In this document: piece by piece, positions 1-12,039 of the stretch
Layout of the letters: every line of letters begins with the position of its first letter
Position numbering within the stretch: the first letter of the stretch is position 1
NCBI RefSeq assembly: GCF_018991925.1
Contig: NW_024725489.1
Location: forward strand, 5,399,614-5,463,613
DNA: 64,000 bases
Direction of reading: 5' to 3'
Source of the DNA: Homarus americanus
Taxonomy: Eukaryota > Arthropoda > Malacostraca > Decapoda > Nephropidae
Notes under the pieces: generated by a model
Database searches by the model: none
The model's input: the letters and a program-made list of their open reading frames with translations, nothing else
What the model was told of the DNA's origin: nothing
Translations under genes and position numbers: made by a program

Positions 1-1400
1 ACCACACCTCCACCACCTCCACCACTAACACCACCACCTCCACCACCAACATTACCACCATCCCACAACACCACCCCACTCCACCACCAACACCACCACC
101 CACCACTAACACCACCACCTCCACCACTAACACCACCACCAACACCACCACCTCCACCCACTCAACATCACCACCATCTCCACAACACAAACCACCTCCA
201 CCACCAACACCACCACCACTAACACCACCACCTCCACCCCACATCACCATCTCCAATAACACCACCACCTCCACCACTCTCACACAAATCCACCTCCACC
301 ACTAACACCACCAATTCCACCACTAACACCCACCACCTCCACCAATTAACATCACCACCATTCCAACAACACAACCATCCCACCCACTTAACACCACCAC
401 CACTAACACACCACCTCCACCACTCAACACCACCACCCACCACCACACCACCACACTCACCACTAACACCACCTCCACCACTGGGTCCCAACACCACCCA
501 CCAACTGGCCCCACCACCCACACCACCCACACCAACCCAACCCCAACAACCAACCACACTAACAACCACACCTCCACCACCAACACCCACCACCCCACCC
601 ACCACCCCACACCACCCACCACCTCACCACCCACCACCTCCGTCCACCAACAACCACCACCCACCACCAACACCACCACCATCCCACACACAACCCACCA
701 CCACCCACCACCACCAACACCACCACCCACCACTAACACCACCACCTCCACCACCACCACAACCACCCCACCACTCAACACAAACCACCTCCACCACTAA
801 CACCCACCACCCACCACCAACACCGCCACCTCCAGCCACTAACACCACCACCCCACTCCACTAACACCACAACCCACCAACACCAACCACCAACACCACC
901 ACCTCCAACCATCCCGCCAACCCAACCACCAACAACCAACCCACCACCCCAACCAACCCCAACCCACCAACCAACCAACCCAACCACCAACCAACCAACC
1001 CAACCCACCAACCCCACCTCCACCACCAACACCCCAACCCAACCACCAACCAACCAACCCACCCACCACACCCACCCTCCACCCACCACCAACCACCCAC
1101 CACCAACACCACCACCTCCACCACCAACACCGCCACCCAACCACCAACACCGCCACCCACAACCAACACCAAACCACTCCACACTAACACCACCCACCTC
1201 CACCCACCCACCACCAACACCACCACCTCCACCACACTAATACCACCACCACCCAACGTAGCCAACACCACCACCTCCACCACCACACCACCACCTCCAC
1301 CACCAACACCACCACCCACCACCAACACCACCACCTCCACCACTCACACACCACCTCCACCACTCACACCACCACCTCCACCATCACACACCTCCACCAC
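1..1400. repeat. 21-bp C/A-rich minisatellite, degenerate, segment 1
   Basis: The plus strand is almost only C and A. It is built from a unit with the core CCACCTCCACCACTAAC, ideally 21 bp long. Most units here carry 1-3 base insertions or deletions, so the period drifts. The array runs off the left edge of the window. Long open frames on the minus strand encode only Val/Gly/Trp-rich low complexity and are not genes. The irregular spacing may be real decay or long-read error in low-complexity DNA; the sequence alone cannot separate these. Confidence 0.95.
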
Positions 1401-2160
1401 TTTGGCCACACAACCCAGATGCTAGCCTCTGTCACATTATTATATATATAAAATATGGGCTAAGGACATATATATTCACTATATACATTCTATTTCACCT
1501 AGACTATTGAGCTATTAAACTATATAAGTACGTAATTTGGTCACCCCCTCTAGGGTGGAGAGTCGAAACATTTGTTCATTAACACCTCTCGGGTGTATTA
1601 CAGCCCATAAATCTACAGACTCAACCTCCGTGTGTGAGTGCTAATATTAGATAATGTCTGTGGTGAAGGATCGCTACTCTCCAACCACCAGACCAAGAGA
1701 GAGACAACCAGTTTCCCAGTTCACAGCCAGACATGGTACTCAAAAGCCACAAGGAGATCTAGCCTCCAGGCTGTACTCTCTGACTATATTAGCTACCATT
1801 ATACATCACATAATGTTATAAGCTAATAGCTACTGCTTATTAGTCTGTCAATACCAAATAATTGCAGCATGACTACCCATATAACTCAGAAAATCACTAT
1901 GTGTTTTCATTTCTTTAAAACTGGTGAACAATGAGTGAGGAGAACAGTTCAGTACTCGTGTTCTTTGTTTAACTTGCAAGCTTGGAGAATTACAAATACA
2001 ACCCAGGACAGCTGCATGATTTCAAGTATCAACCACCTACGACTGCATCGAAGGCATACGAGATTACCTGATTTCTCACCCAGCTGCATCAGAGGCACCA
2101 GCGACTCAAGCCAACATCCTATCCAGCAAGTGCTAACAAGGAGGTCTGACATCAAACCAT
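1401..2160. other. Unassigned unique island inside the minisatellite
   Basis: Normal-complexity DNA of about 760 bp is flanked on both sides by the C/A minisatellite. It has an AT-rich start around 1,440-1,530 and no convincing coding frame. The frame at 1,935-2,423 is open only because it runs into the C/A array. It may be an old mobile-element fragment that landed in the array, but I recognise no family. Confidence 0.6.
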
Positions 2161-5100
2161 GCCAAACACACCACCCACCACACCAACACCACCACCTCCA
2201 CCACCAACACACCACCACCTCCACCACCACACCACCCACCACTTCACCACTACCTCCTCCACCACCACCACCACCTCCTCCACCTCACCAACAACACTTT
2301 AATACCACCACCAACACCACCTCCACCACTCACAACACTCACTCCTCCACTAACACCACCACCAAAACCACCACCCACCACCAACACCACCACCTCCACC
2401 ACCAACACCATCACAACCACTAACACTACCTCCACCACCAACACACCACCTCCACCACCAACACCATCACCCACCACTAACACAATCACTCCACCACCAC
2501 CACTCCACTCCTCCACTACCACCACCACCAAACCACCACCCACCACCACTGACCACCACCTCCACCCACCACCACTCATCACAACCACTAACACTCACCT
2601 CCACCACTAACACCATCACCACCACTACCACCATCACAAACCACTAACACTACCTCCTCCACCACTAACACACAATCACCTCCACCACTAACACCACCTC
2701 CACCACCAACACCACCTCCACCCACTACAACACCATCACCACCACCAACACCACCTCCTCCACCCACCAACACCACCTCCACCACCACCAAAACCACCAA
2801 TTCCAACTTTTTTTCACCAACACCCACCACCTCCACCACTAACACAATCACCTCCACCACTAACACCACCTCCACCACTCACACACCACCCACCACCTCC
2901 AACACCATCACCAACCACTCAACACCACCTCCACCACCAACACACCTCCACCAACACCACCACCAAAACCACCACCCACCACCAGTTCACCACCTCCCAA
3001 CCACCACCAACACCCATCACAAACCACCAACACCACCTCCTCCACCACTAACACCACCTCCCACCACCAACACCACCACCTCCACCACCAACACTATCAC
3101 CACCACTAACACCACCTCCACCACCAACACTCCACCTCCACTCACAACAATCACCACCAACACCAACACCTCCACCACCAACACCACCGCTCACCCACCA
3201 ACACCACCACCTCCACCACTAACACCATCACCACCACTAACACCATCACCACCACTAACACAACCCCTCCACCCCAGTCACACCACCACCTCCAATTCTA
3301 ACACCACCACCTCCACCACTAACATCACCCACCTCCACCACCATCTCCACCAACAACACAAACCAATCTCCAACCACCAACACCACCAACCCCACCACTA
3401 AATAATCTTTTCACCACCCACCACCAACACCACCACTCCACCCACCTCAACACCAACTCCACCACACTGACACCCACCTCCACCACTAACTCTAATCTTC
3501 CACCACCAACACCACCAATTCCACCACTAAAGCACCACCAATCTCCACCATTCTGCGTAACCAACCACCCACCACCAACACCTCCACCCACAACACCACC
3601 ACCCACCATCATCTCCACCACCAACACCACCACCTCCACCACCAACACCACCCACCCCAACACCACCACCCACCACTAACACCACCAACTCCACCACCAA
3701 CATCACCCACCTCCACCACCAACACAACCAACTCCACCTAACACCACCACCTGCACCACTAACACCACCACCCACCCACTAACCACCACCACCCAACCAC
3801 CAACACCACCACCACCAACACAACCACCTCCCAACTCTAACACCACCACCTCCACCACTAACACCACCACCAAAACCACCTCAACACCAACTAACTCCAC
3901 CACCAACACCACCTCCACCACCAACACAAACCACCACCACCACACGAGACCCACCACCTCCACCACCACCCCACCGCCCCACCACTACACAACCACCACC
4001 TGCACCACACCAACACAACCACCACTCCAACCACCAACACTACTCTAACACAAACACCCCACCACTCAACACCACTGCACTCCACCACCAACACTACCAC
4101 CCACCACTAACACCACCGCCCACCACTCAACACAACCACCACCTCCACCACTCAACACTCACTCCACCACCAATGCCCACCTCCACCACTAACACTACCT
4201 CCACCACTAACACCACCTCCACCACTAACACCACCACCTCCACCACCACCACTACCCCACCTCCACCACTAACACAACCACACCTCCACCACTAACACAA
4301 CCACCTCCACCACACTAACACAACCTCCTCCCACCACTAACACCACCTCCACCACCACCTCCACCACTAACACCACCACCTCTCCACCAGCTCACAACAC
4401 CACCCACCTCCACCAATAACACCACCAATTCTACCACCAACACAACCACCTCTACCACTAACACCACCACCTCCACCACTAACCCCACCACCTCCACCAC
4501 AACACCACCACCACCACCACACCACCTCCTCCACTACTCATCACCCCACCTCCCTCCACCACTAACACCACCACCTCCCACCCCACTCACCAATTTCGCC
4601 ACCTCCACCCACTAACACCACCATTCCAATTAAATACACACAACCACCTCCACCACTCATTAACTCCACTTCTAGAACCCTACCACTAACACCCTCCACC
4701 ACTAACACCACCTCCTCCACCACACCACCACCACTCCACCACTAACACCGCCACCTCCACCACTAACACCACCACCTCCACCACCAACACCACCACCCAA
4801 CTAATTACCCACCACCAACACCACCACCCACCCCACCAACAATCCACCACCCAACCACCAACACCACCACACCACCAACACCACCACACCCACCACCAAC
4901 ACCCCACCAATCTCCAACCTTTCACCAACACCACCAACCCCACCACCGACACCACCTCCACCACCAACACCACCACCTCCACCCACACCAACAACCTCAC
5001 ACCCCTCCACCACCAACACCACCACCCACCACCAGCAACCACCAACTCCACCCACACTCCAAAACCACCCCACCAACCAACTACATCCACCACCAACACC

Positions 5101-6727
5101 TCCACCATCAATGCCACCACCACTCCACCACCATCTCTGCAACACACCAATCAACTAACCAACTCCAACACAACCAACTAACTTCCAACACCACCCCACC
5201 AACACCAACTAACTCCCAACTACACCAACACCCCACCCCACCTCCAACCACCAACACAAAACCACCCCAACCACCACCACCCGCACCACACCACCACCAC
5301 CTCCACCACCAACACCCCACCACCCACCACCAACACACCACCACCTCCAGCCACCAACACAACCACCTCCACCCCAACACCACCCACCACCACTCCACCA
5401 CCTTTGACACCACCCACCCACCACCAACACAACCACCCACCCCAACACAACCACCTCCACCTAACACCACCACCTCCACCACCACCTCCACCACCAACAC
5501 CACCACCCACCACTTTAACACAACCACCCACCCCTACACCACCACCACTCCACCACTAATACAACCCACCTCCACCACCAACACCACTACCTCCACCACT
5601 AACACCACCACCTGCACCACCAACACCACCACCTGCACCACAAACACTACTCCACCACTCAACACAAACCACCCCCACTAACACCCACCACCACCTCCAC
5701 CACTAACACCCCACCGCCCACCACCAACACACAACCACCCACTTCACCAACACCACCTCCACCACTAACACCACCTCCACCACTCAACACCACCGCCTCC
5801 ACCACTGTATCACCACCACCACCTCCACCACTACACCACCAATCTGCACCACTAACACCACCTCCACCACCAATGCCCACCTCCACCACTAACACAACCA
5901 CCTCCCCCAACACCCTCACACCACCACCCCACCACCAACACCACTGCCTCCACCACTGTCACAACCACCCCACCAGCCAACACCACCCACCACTAACACC
6001 ACCCCAAAACCACCAACACCACACCCTCCACCACCAACACCACCACCTCCACCACTAACACCACCAATTCCACCACTAAACACCAACCACACCTCACCAC
6101 CACCACAACCACCCACCACTAACACCACCACCACTCAACACCACCTCCTCCACCACTAACACCATCGCCACTCCAGCACCACCACCGCCCACCTCCACCA
6201 CTAACACCACTCTTCCACCACTCAACACCACCACCTCCACCCCACTAACAAGCACCCTCCACCACTAACACTCAAACAATTTCTCCACCACCAACAATGC
6301 CACCACCTCCCACCCACCAACACCACCTCCCTCCACCACTAACACCACCACACCACTAACACCTTTACCTCCACTAATACCACCTCCTCTTCCTCTAATA
6401 CCACCTCCACCACTCAACATCACTCTTCCACCACCACCACTCACCTCCACCACTAACACCAGCCCTCCACCACCACCACCAGCCCTCCACCCACCAACAA
6501 CAATTCACCACCACTAACACTAGTTCTCTTCCACCACTAACACCACCACCTCCACCACGGCCTAATCATCACCTCTTGCACCACTCACCGCCACCTCCAC
6601 CACTAACACCGCCACCTCCCACTAACACTGCCACCTCCACCACTAACACCGCCACCTCCACCACTAACACCGCCACCCACACCGCCACCTCACCACTCAC
6701 CACTACCTCCACCCACTAACACCACCG
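2161..6727. repeat. 21-bp C/A-rich minisatellite, degenerate, segment 2
   Basis: This continues the array at 1-1,400, 4.6 kb of nearly G-free plus strand. Units end mostly in ACCA rather than the ACCG seen at 7,632-8,035 and 38,711-40,830. Near 6,580-6,690 the units change to the ACCGCCACC form and look more regular, so the array has an older, scrambled left part and a fresher right edge. No genes are supported inside it. Confidence 0.95.
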
Positions 6728-7631
6728 TGTTGTGATGGGTTGTCAGACCACAGCTTACATCTCAGAAAAGTCCAGACTTGACCCGACATTAGGGGGTTGT
6801 AGGGTAACTCTGCCTGACTAAGGTTATAAATCAGCCAGGCTCCCTCCCATGTCACATATGTAAGAAGGCACCGGCCGACTCCCAATATACACAATAACCC
6901 ACCGAGAAGAGTCCAAGACACGACCCTCATTAGCGAGGCAAAAAGGAGACCGCCGCCCCCCTGATCAGCTCAACCTGACGGCTCGCCCCAATATATAGGA
7001 TCCCAGTCTCCCTCCACAGAGAGACAGAGACAGAGACACAGGGATCGGAGGAGGAGGTCCACCACAGCTGAGTCCCGCCCACGGGAGGAGAGTCATGGGA
7101 CTTCCCTCCGTGTCCCAGCCAAGCAGTCGCCCTCTCGACACACCGGTGCCCAGCTAAGCAGTCTCCCATAGAGACAACCCAGGACCACCTGCTAGGCCTC
7201 CCCTAGGTCGCGTGAGTTTTGTCATGAGCCCATGGGATGAGTTCATGCAGGGAAGTATTCATTTCATGTTCGTGTCCGAGAATCAGTGTCTAGTAACGTA
7301 ATATGATGTCCTTAGTAACGTAATATGATGTCCTAGTAACGTAATATGTGTGCAACGTATATGATGTCCAGTAACGTAAACATAATGTCCTAGTAATCTC
7401 AATAGAAGGTATATATGTCCATGTCATTGTCGTAATTAATAAAGAGTTGTAACGAAGCGGTGTTTGAGAAGTCGCCTTTAAGACGTAATAGAAGTGTATT
7501 GACGTATAAGATACGATAAGTGTAAATAACTATCACGGCCACGCTACCAAAATCTTCCTCTCTTAATACTCTTATACTATCAATATTCTAGCTATATGTA
7601 ATCTTCTTCTTGTGAGATTTGTCTCATTACA
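6728..7631 (+). mobile_element. Putative solo LTR inside the minisatellite
   Basis: A 904-bp unique block starts TGTTGTGATGGG and ends CTCATTACA, so it has TG...CA ends. Minisatellite lies directly on both sides. It contains a TATATAGG-type TATA box near 6,992 and an AATAAA signal near 7,438, in an order that fits an LTR on the plus strand. No internal retroelement coding is present. The flanking 5-mers do not match cleanly, so no target-site duplication is proved. Solo LTR is the best reading, but any inserted non-coding fragment would look similar. Confidence 0.4.
7289..7400. repeat. Short tandem subrepeat, about 20 bp
   Basis: Five to six imperfect copies of a unit like AGTAACGTAATATGATGTCC lie within the putative solo LTR. 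Such subrepeats are common in LTR U3/R regions. Confidence 0.75.
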
Positions 7632-8035
7632 GCCGCCTCCACCACTACCCACCTTCTCCACCACTAACACCACCTCCTCCACCACTAATACTACCTCTTG
7701 CACCACTAACACCGCCACCTCCACCACTAACACCGCCACCTCCACCACTAACACCGCCACCTCCACCAACATCGCCACTCCACCACTAACACCGCCACCC
7801 ACCACTAACACCGCCACCTCCACCACTAACACCGCCACCTCCACCACTAACATCGCCACCTCCACCACTAACACCGCCACCTCCACACTAACACCGCCAC
7901 CTCCACCACTAACACCGCCACCTCCACCACTAACACCGCCATTCCACCACCAAACATCGCCACCCACCACTAACACCGCCACTCACCACCAATCGCCACT
8001 CCACCACTAACACCACCTCCTCCACAACCACCACT
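7632..8035. repeat. 21-bp C/A-rich minisatellite, regular segment (copy A)
   Basis: About 19 units of the core CCACCTCCACCACTAAC with ACCG or ATCG endings, much more regular than the left array. The order of events at its right edge (units, then a CTCCTCCACAACC-type variant, then unique DNA) is the same as at 40,810-40,920. This shows the two loci are duplicates. Confidence 0.93.
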
Positions 8036-9020
8036 ACTACCACCATCACCTTTCACCATGACCTCACCACCTCCCCAACACCACTGCTTCTCATACACCA
8101 CCACACCATTTAATGATTTAACATACAATACCAAGCTTACTATAAACCTTATCAAAAAACAGTTCACATTTATATACTGTATACAGTACAGTATATGTCT
8201 CATAACATCGTGTGTCCAGTTCCCCAGATAATGTACTGTATCACACCATTATGTTGCAGGTTAGATATTTTATATTAGTAAGTAAAGATAAACTAAATGC
8301 AAAACAATTTACTTTATGTTGTATATATATCTGGTTAAAATTTTTTCTTGTATACAATGTTCATTTGATAAGATTTGTTCTATGCTGTATTTATACGAGG
8401 TCTCATGTGATATTTTATGCAAAACAGTTAATGTTGTACTGTTAGCCGAACAATTGCAGAGTTTCTTACGGGGATGAGAGATTACATGGTAATTCTCGAG
8501 CTAGTAAAGAGACAACTCTCAAACTCGAAATTCTCACATTCCTGGAATATTTCTGGGTATTGGAAGTTTGAGAGTTTAAATCATGCATCTTGCATAGACA
8601 GACACCAGCCCACTTTCAAAGAATATTTTTGGTACTGAGACTAACAGACTAACAGCAATTAAGGTTCACAGTGAAGTTGGGAGAGGATCTTTGTCCTGCA
8701 TTTGACTTAATGTAAACTAGGCTGATGATACTGTAACTAAGTGCTATTTTTAGACCATGAGACTCAAGATTGCTAGTGAAAAAGGAATACAGTACTAATA
8801 ATGCATAAAAGTGCTGTAATACAGGTAATCTTATAATGATTTAATAATTAACTTGCAATTGTATTGTACTGTATATACCAATACTACCAAGGTGTGATAC
8901 CATGGGAGAACATAAAGAGAAAGTTAAAAGAAAATAGATGAAGATAAGGAAAATACTGTGCTTCATGTTTTAGGATCGCTAAAGACATTTTACAGCGGGT
9001 CATGTAGACTACAGGTGTTC
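8036..9020. other. Unique flank of duplicated block, copy A
   Basis: No gene is recognised. The sequence aligns by eye to 40,831-41,467 and then to 42,600-43,020, with many 1-4 base differences. About 1.1 kb present in the other copy (41,468-42,599) is missing here at about 8,637. Short open frames here are not conserved in frame between the copies, which argues against coding function. Confidence 0.8.
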
Positions 9021-9163
9021 AAACAATGTACATAGACAGTGCACTAATCTCCTCCCTAAAGTACTAATCCCCTCCCAGGTGTGCTAATCCCCTTCCTGAT
9101 CTACTAATCCTCTCCCTGGTGTACTTAACTCTCCCTGGTGTTAAACCGTCTCACTGATGTACT
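9021..9163. repeat. Second minisatellite (20-21 bp), copy A left part
   Basis: Units of the type CTAATCCCCTCCCTGATGTA. The array is interrupted by the retrotransposon fragment that follows and resumes at 10,398. Confidence 0.9.
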
Positions 9164-10397
9164 TTTACTTTTTTTTTACTTTTATCCTCTTCGCCACTGA
9201 TCGGCTTGTCCTGCCCGGCATCGGTCCCATCTCTGTCACGCACTGTTGGCAAATACTGGGCATGCACCGTCTCCTGAATGTACCTGAACCCGCTCCAGTG
9301 TTGGTCAGTCTTTCTCTGAAAAGAGCTCACCTCGGTGCCGTCACAACACTCTGGTAGATTGTTCCGTGAATAACCCTAACTCCGAAAAGTTTGCCCTCAC
9401 GGTTTTCTGGACTGCGGGCTTCTTCAATCTTGAGCTGTGACCCTCTGGGGCGAGCGTCCGCCAGCTCCAAGTAAGGACACTCAACTGAGTAGTGCCCCTG
9501 AGATGCTTATACACTCTCAACTAGGTCCCCCTTGCCCGTCTGTAGCTGAGGTGCCGAGGTGCAGGCACCAGTCTGGTGGCCTCCTTGGAACATTTTCACC
9601 AACTGACAGTCCCTAGCATATCTCGGGGACCAGATGGGTTGACAGTATCTAGATGGGGAAGCACTTCACCCTCAAGATCGCTACGAGGACGGATCGTCTA
9701 GATACTGAACGACCTTCTTATAAGACCCAATAATTTATTTGCCTGATTTACCTCTTTCACAATGGCCCGAGAACTTCAGCTCATTGTCAACATACACACC
9801 TAGGTGCTTCTCACACACAGTCTCAACTATGCATTTTTCATCCTGTTGGGACATATGATACGCCTCCTTACCGTTGGTACGCCCCAGGTGCATCCTCTTA
9901 CACTTCGTGACATTGAATCTCGGCAGCCATTTCTTCGACCATTCCTGAGCCCACAGAGGTCCTTCTGCAGCTCTTCACAGTCCGCTTGGTTCTAATTTCC
10001 CGAAATAACTTGCCATCATCGGCAAACATTTGTATGGAGGATGTACAACGTCAGGCATGTCATTTATGAAACAAACAAACAAAGCGGCCCAATACACTGC
10101 CCTGTGGTACCCCACTTGTTACAGGTACAGATGACGATTTCGTGCCATTCACCACACACTGCTTGCGGTCATGTAGAAAGTCTTCTATCTACGCTAGGAC
10201 ATTTCCCCGAATTCCGTACCCTTCCAGTTTGAGTTTCAGCCTTTCGTGGGTACACTGTCGAAAGCCTTGGCAAAATCTAGGTAAATATTGACGATATTAC
10301 CACCCCGTTCCAGAATATGGGTCCAAATATCCAATACTTTGAGCAATTGTGTTAAGCAAGAGCGCCCCAGCATAAAACCGTGTTGGCAATCTTTTAC
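9164..10397 (-). mobile_element. 5'-truncated CR1-like retrotransposon copy in the minisatellite
   Basis: On the minus strand this matches the 3' part of the full-length element at 50,046-55,104, from about 53,734 to its A-rich tail, which appears here as the T run at 9,168-9,177. It includes the middle of the reverse transcriptase (the stretch DIWTHILERGGN, then YLDFAKAFDSVP) and the C-terminal region. Several frameshifts and small deletions make it dead. 5' truncation with an A-rich 3' end is the normal result of target-primed reverse transcription. It splits a minisatellite unit cleanly, and the duplicate array at 43,021-44,205 lacks it. Confidence 0.92.
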
Positions 10398-11110
10398 TAA
10401 TCCTCCTCTGCTTATTACCTCCCCCATGTGCTAATTCCCTCCCTGATGTGCTAATTCCCTCCCTGGTGTGTTAATTCCCTCACTGGTGTGTTAATTCCCT
10501 CCCTGGTGTGTTAATTCCCTCCCTGGTGTGTTAATTCCCTCACTGGTGTGTTAATTCCTTCACTGGTGTAGTCCCTCACTGGTGTGTTAATTCCCTCACT
10601 GGTGTGCTAATTACCTCCCTGATGTGTTAATCCCCTCCTTGTTGTACTAATTGCCCTCCCTAATGTATTAATTCCCTCCCTGATGTCCTAATGCCTCCCT
10701 GATGTGAATCCCTCACTTGTGTTAATTCCCTCCCTGATGTGTTAATTCACTCCCTGATGTGTTTATTCCCTCCCTGGTGTGTTACCCTCCTTGGACGTGT
10801 TAATTCCCTCCCTGATGTGTTTATTTCCTCTGTGATGTGATAATTCCCTCCTTGATGTGTTAGTTCCCTCCCTGGTGTACTAATTGCCCTCCCTGATGTG
10901 TTACTTCCCTCCCTGGTGTGTTAATTCCTCCCGATGGAACTAATCCCTCCCTAATGTGTTAATTCCCTCTCCGATGTGTTAATTCCCTACCCGATGGAAC
11001 TAATTGCTCTCCCTAATGTGTTAATTCCCTCCCTGATGTGTTAATTCCCCCACTGGTGTGTTAATTCCCTCCCTGGTGTCTTAATTTCCTCCCTGGTGTA
11101 CTAATAATCT
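10398..11110. repeat. Second minisatellite (20-21 bp), copy A right part
   Basis: About 34 units of the type GTGTTAATTCCCTCCCTGAT, alternating with CTAATTGCCCTCCCTGATGTA variants. It ends in the same unique sequence (ATAAATACTATGATATTTAT) as the array ending at 44,205. Confidence 0.93.
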
Positions 11111-11490
11111 CCAGAGTAGTAATGCCGTGCGATAAATACTATGATATTTATACGTAACAATTAAAAAATGAAGCAGAGGCCCAAAATTTTAATAATTATC
11201 AGCCCAAAAAATTATTTATAATATGGTTCACGGAGGAAAATGAAGACGACGATGACGTGCTAAACATAATATTGCAAAGGTAAGAAAAGAACTAGTATGG
11301 AAAACATTAAAATACGTAGTTTCTTCAGTTTCTATTTTGATATGTATGCACAGTAGAGTTAGCCGTATTGTTTTCAATTTAGCCAGTAGCTAGCCATTTT
11401 TTACGCTTGCTATAACTGATTTTACGGGGAGCCATCTGGCAACACTGCTTGAATGAGTTCTCACTCGGTGCCGAAATGAACTGTAGTTTG
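11111..11490. other. Unassigned spacer
   Basis: The first about 100 bp match 44,206-44,315, the end of the duplicated block. The rest is AT-rich with no recognisable feature. Confidence 0.6.
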
Positions 11491-11631
11491 AGCTTTTCCC
11501 AATCTAGTTATTATATATCTTATTTGTATCACTTATGTTACTTGTATATTTGTAATTCGTAACCCATTCCCCAAATATGTAACTGTATATTTTCAGCCTT
11601 CTGGCTGCCAAGCTCTTTCAATAGACCGTTA

Positions 11632-11660
<29 letters not shown>
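11491..11660 (+). mobile_element. Non-LTR 3'-UTR fragment with (ATT)n tail
   Basis: The sequence TGTATATTTTCAGCC, then a GGCTGC motif, then a purine-rich stretch, then a (TTA)n run closely parallels the 3' end of the element at 36,958-38,157. It is a severely 5'-truncated copy of that family with no coding sequence. Confidence 0.65.
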
Positions 11661-11664
<4 letters not shown>

Positions 11665-12039
11665 TACCCTGCCGAAACTGGAATGCTCACTTTCGCTGCG
11701 CGTGTACCCCGTTACGCTGGGAGAGCGGCCTGAGCCGCGCCATTTTGATCCAAACCTCCGCCATCCGCCATGTTGTGTAAGCGGCGCGAGTAGGTTGTCC
11801 AGTGTGCTTTGTTGCGTTACTCCAGTGACGTCGCCATGATGTATCGGACTGTAATTTGGGCCTGCATCGCCCACCTCCCTCCGCTGCCCCAGCTGTGATT
11901 GGTTTAAAGTAATATAGCGTGTCCCACCTGCAGGAGGGAGGAGGAAAGGTGACTGCTTGACCTAGCTGCAGCAGTTTTATCCTCCAGCAGGCCACCCTGT
12001 ATACGTGAATCCATTGTTCTGTAAATGGCTTCCGCGGTT
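11661..12039. other. Unassigned GC-richer block
   Basis: GC-rich DNA with a few short open frames on the minus strand (11,629-11,995). No domain or splice structure is recognised. It may be the 5' part of the pogo-like element that follows. Confidence 0.4.

Noticed and set aside
219..6459. Many long minus-strand open frames rich in Val, Gly and Trp
   Set aside because: They follow only from the G/T-only strand of the minisatellite, which has almost no stop codons. No start context, domain or splice site.
7971..8445. Possible small genes in the unique flank of copy A
   Set aside because: The matching region in copy B breaks the same frames with indels, so there is no sign of coding constraint.
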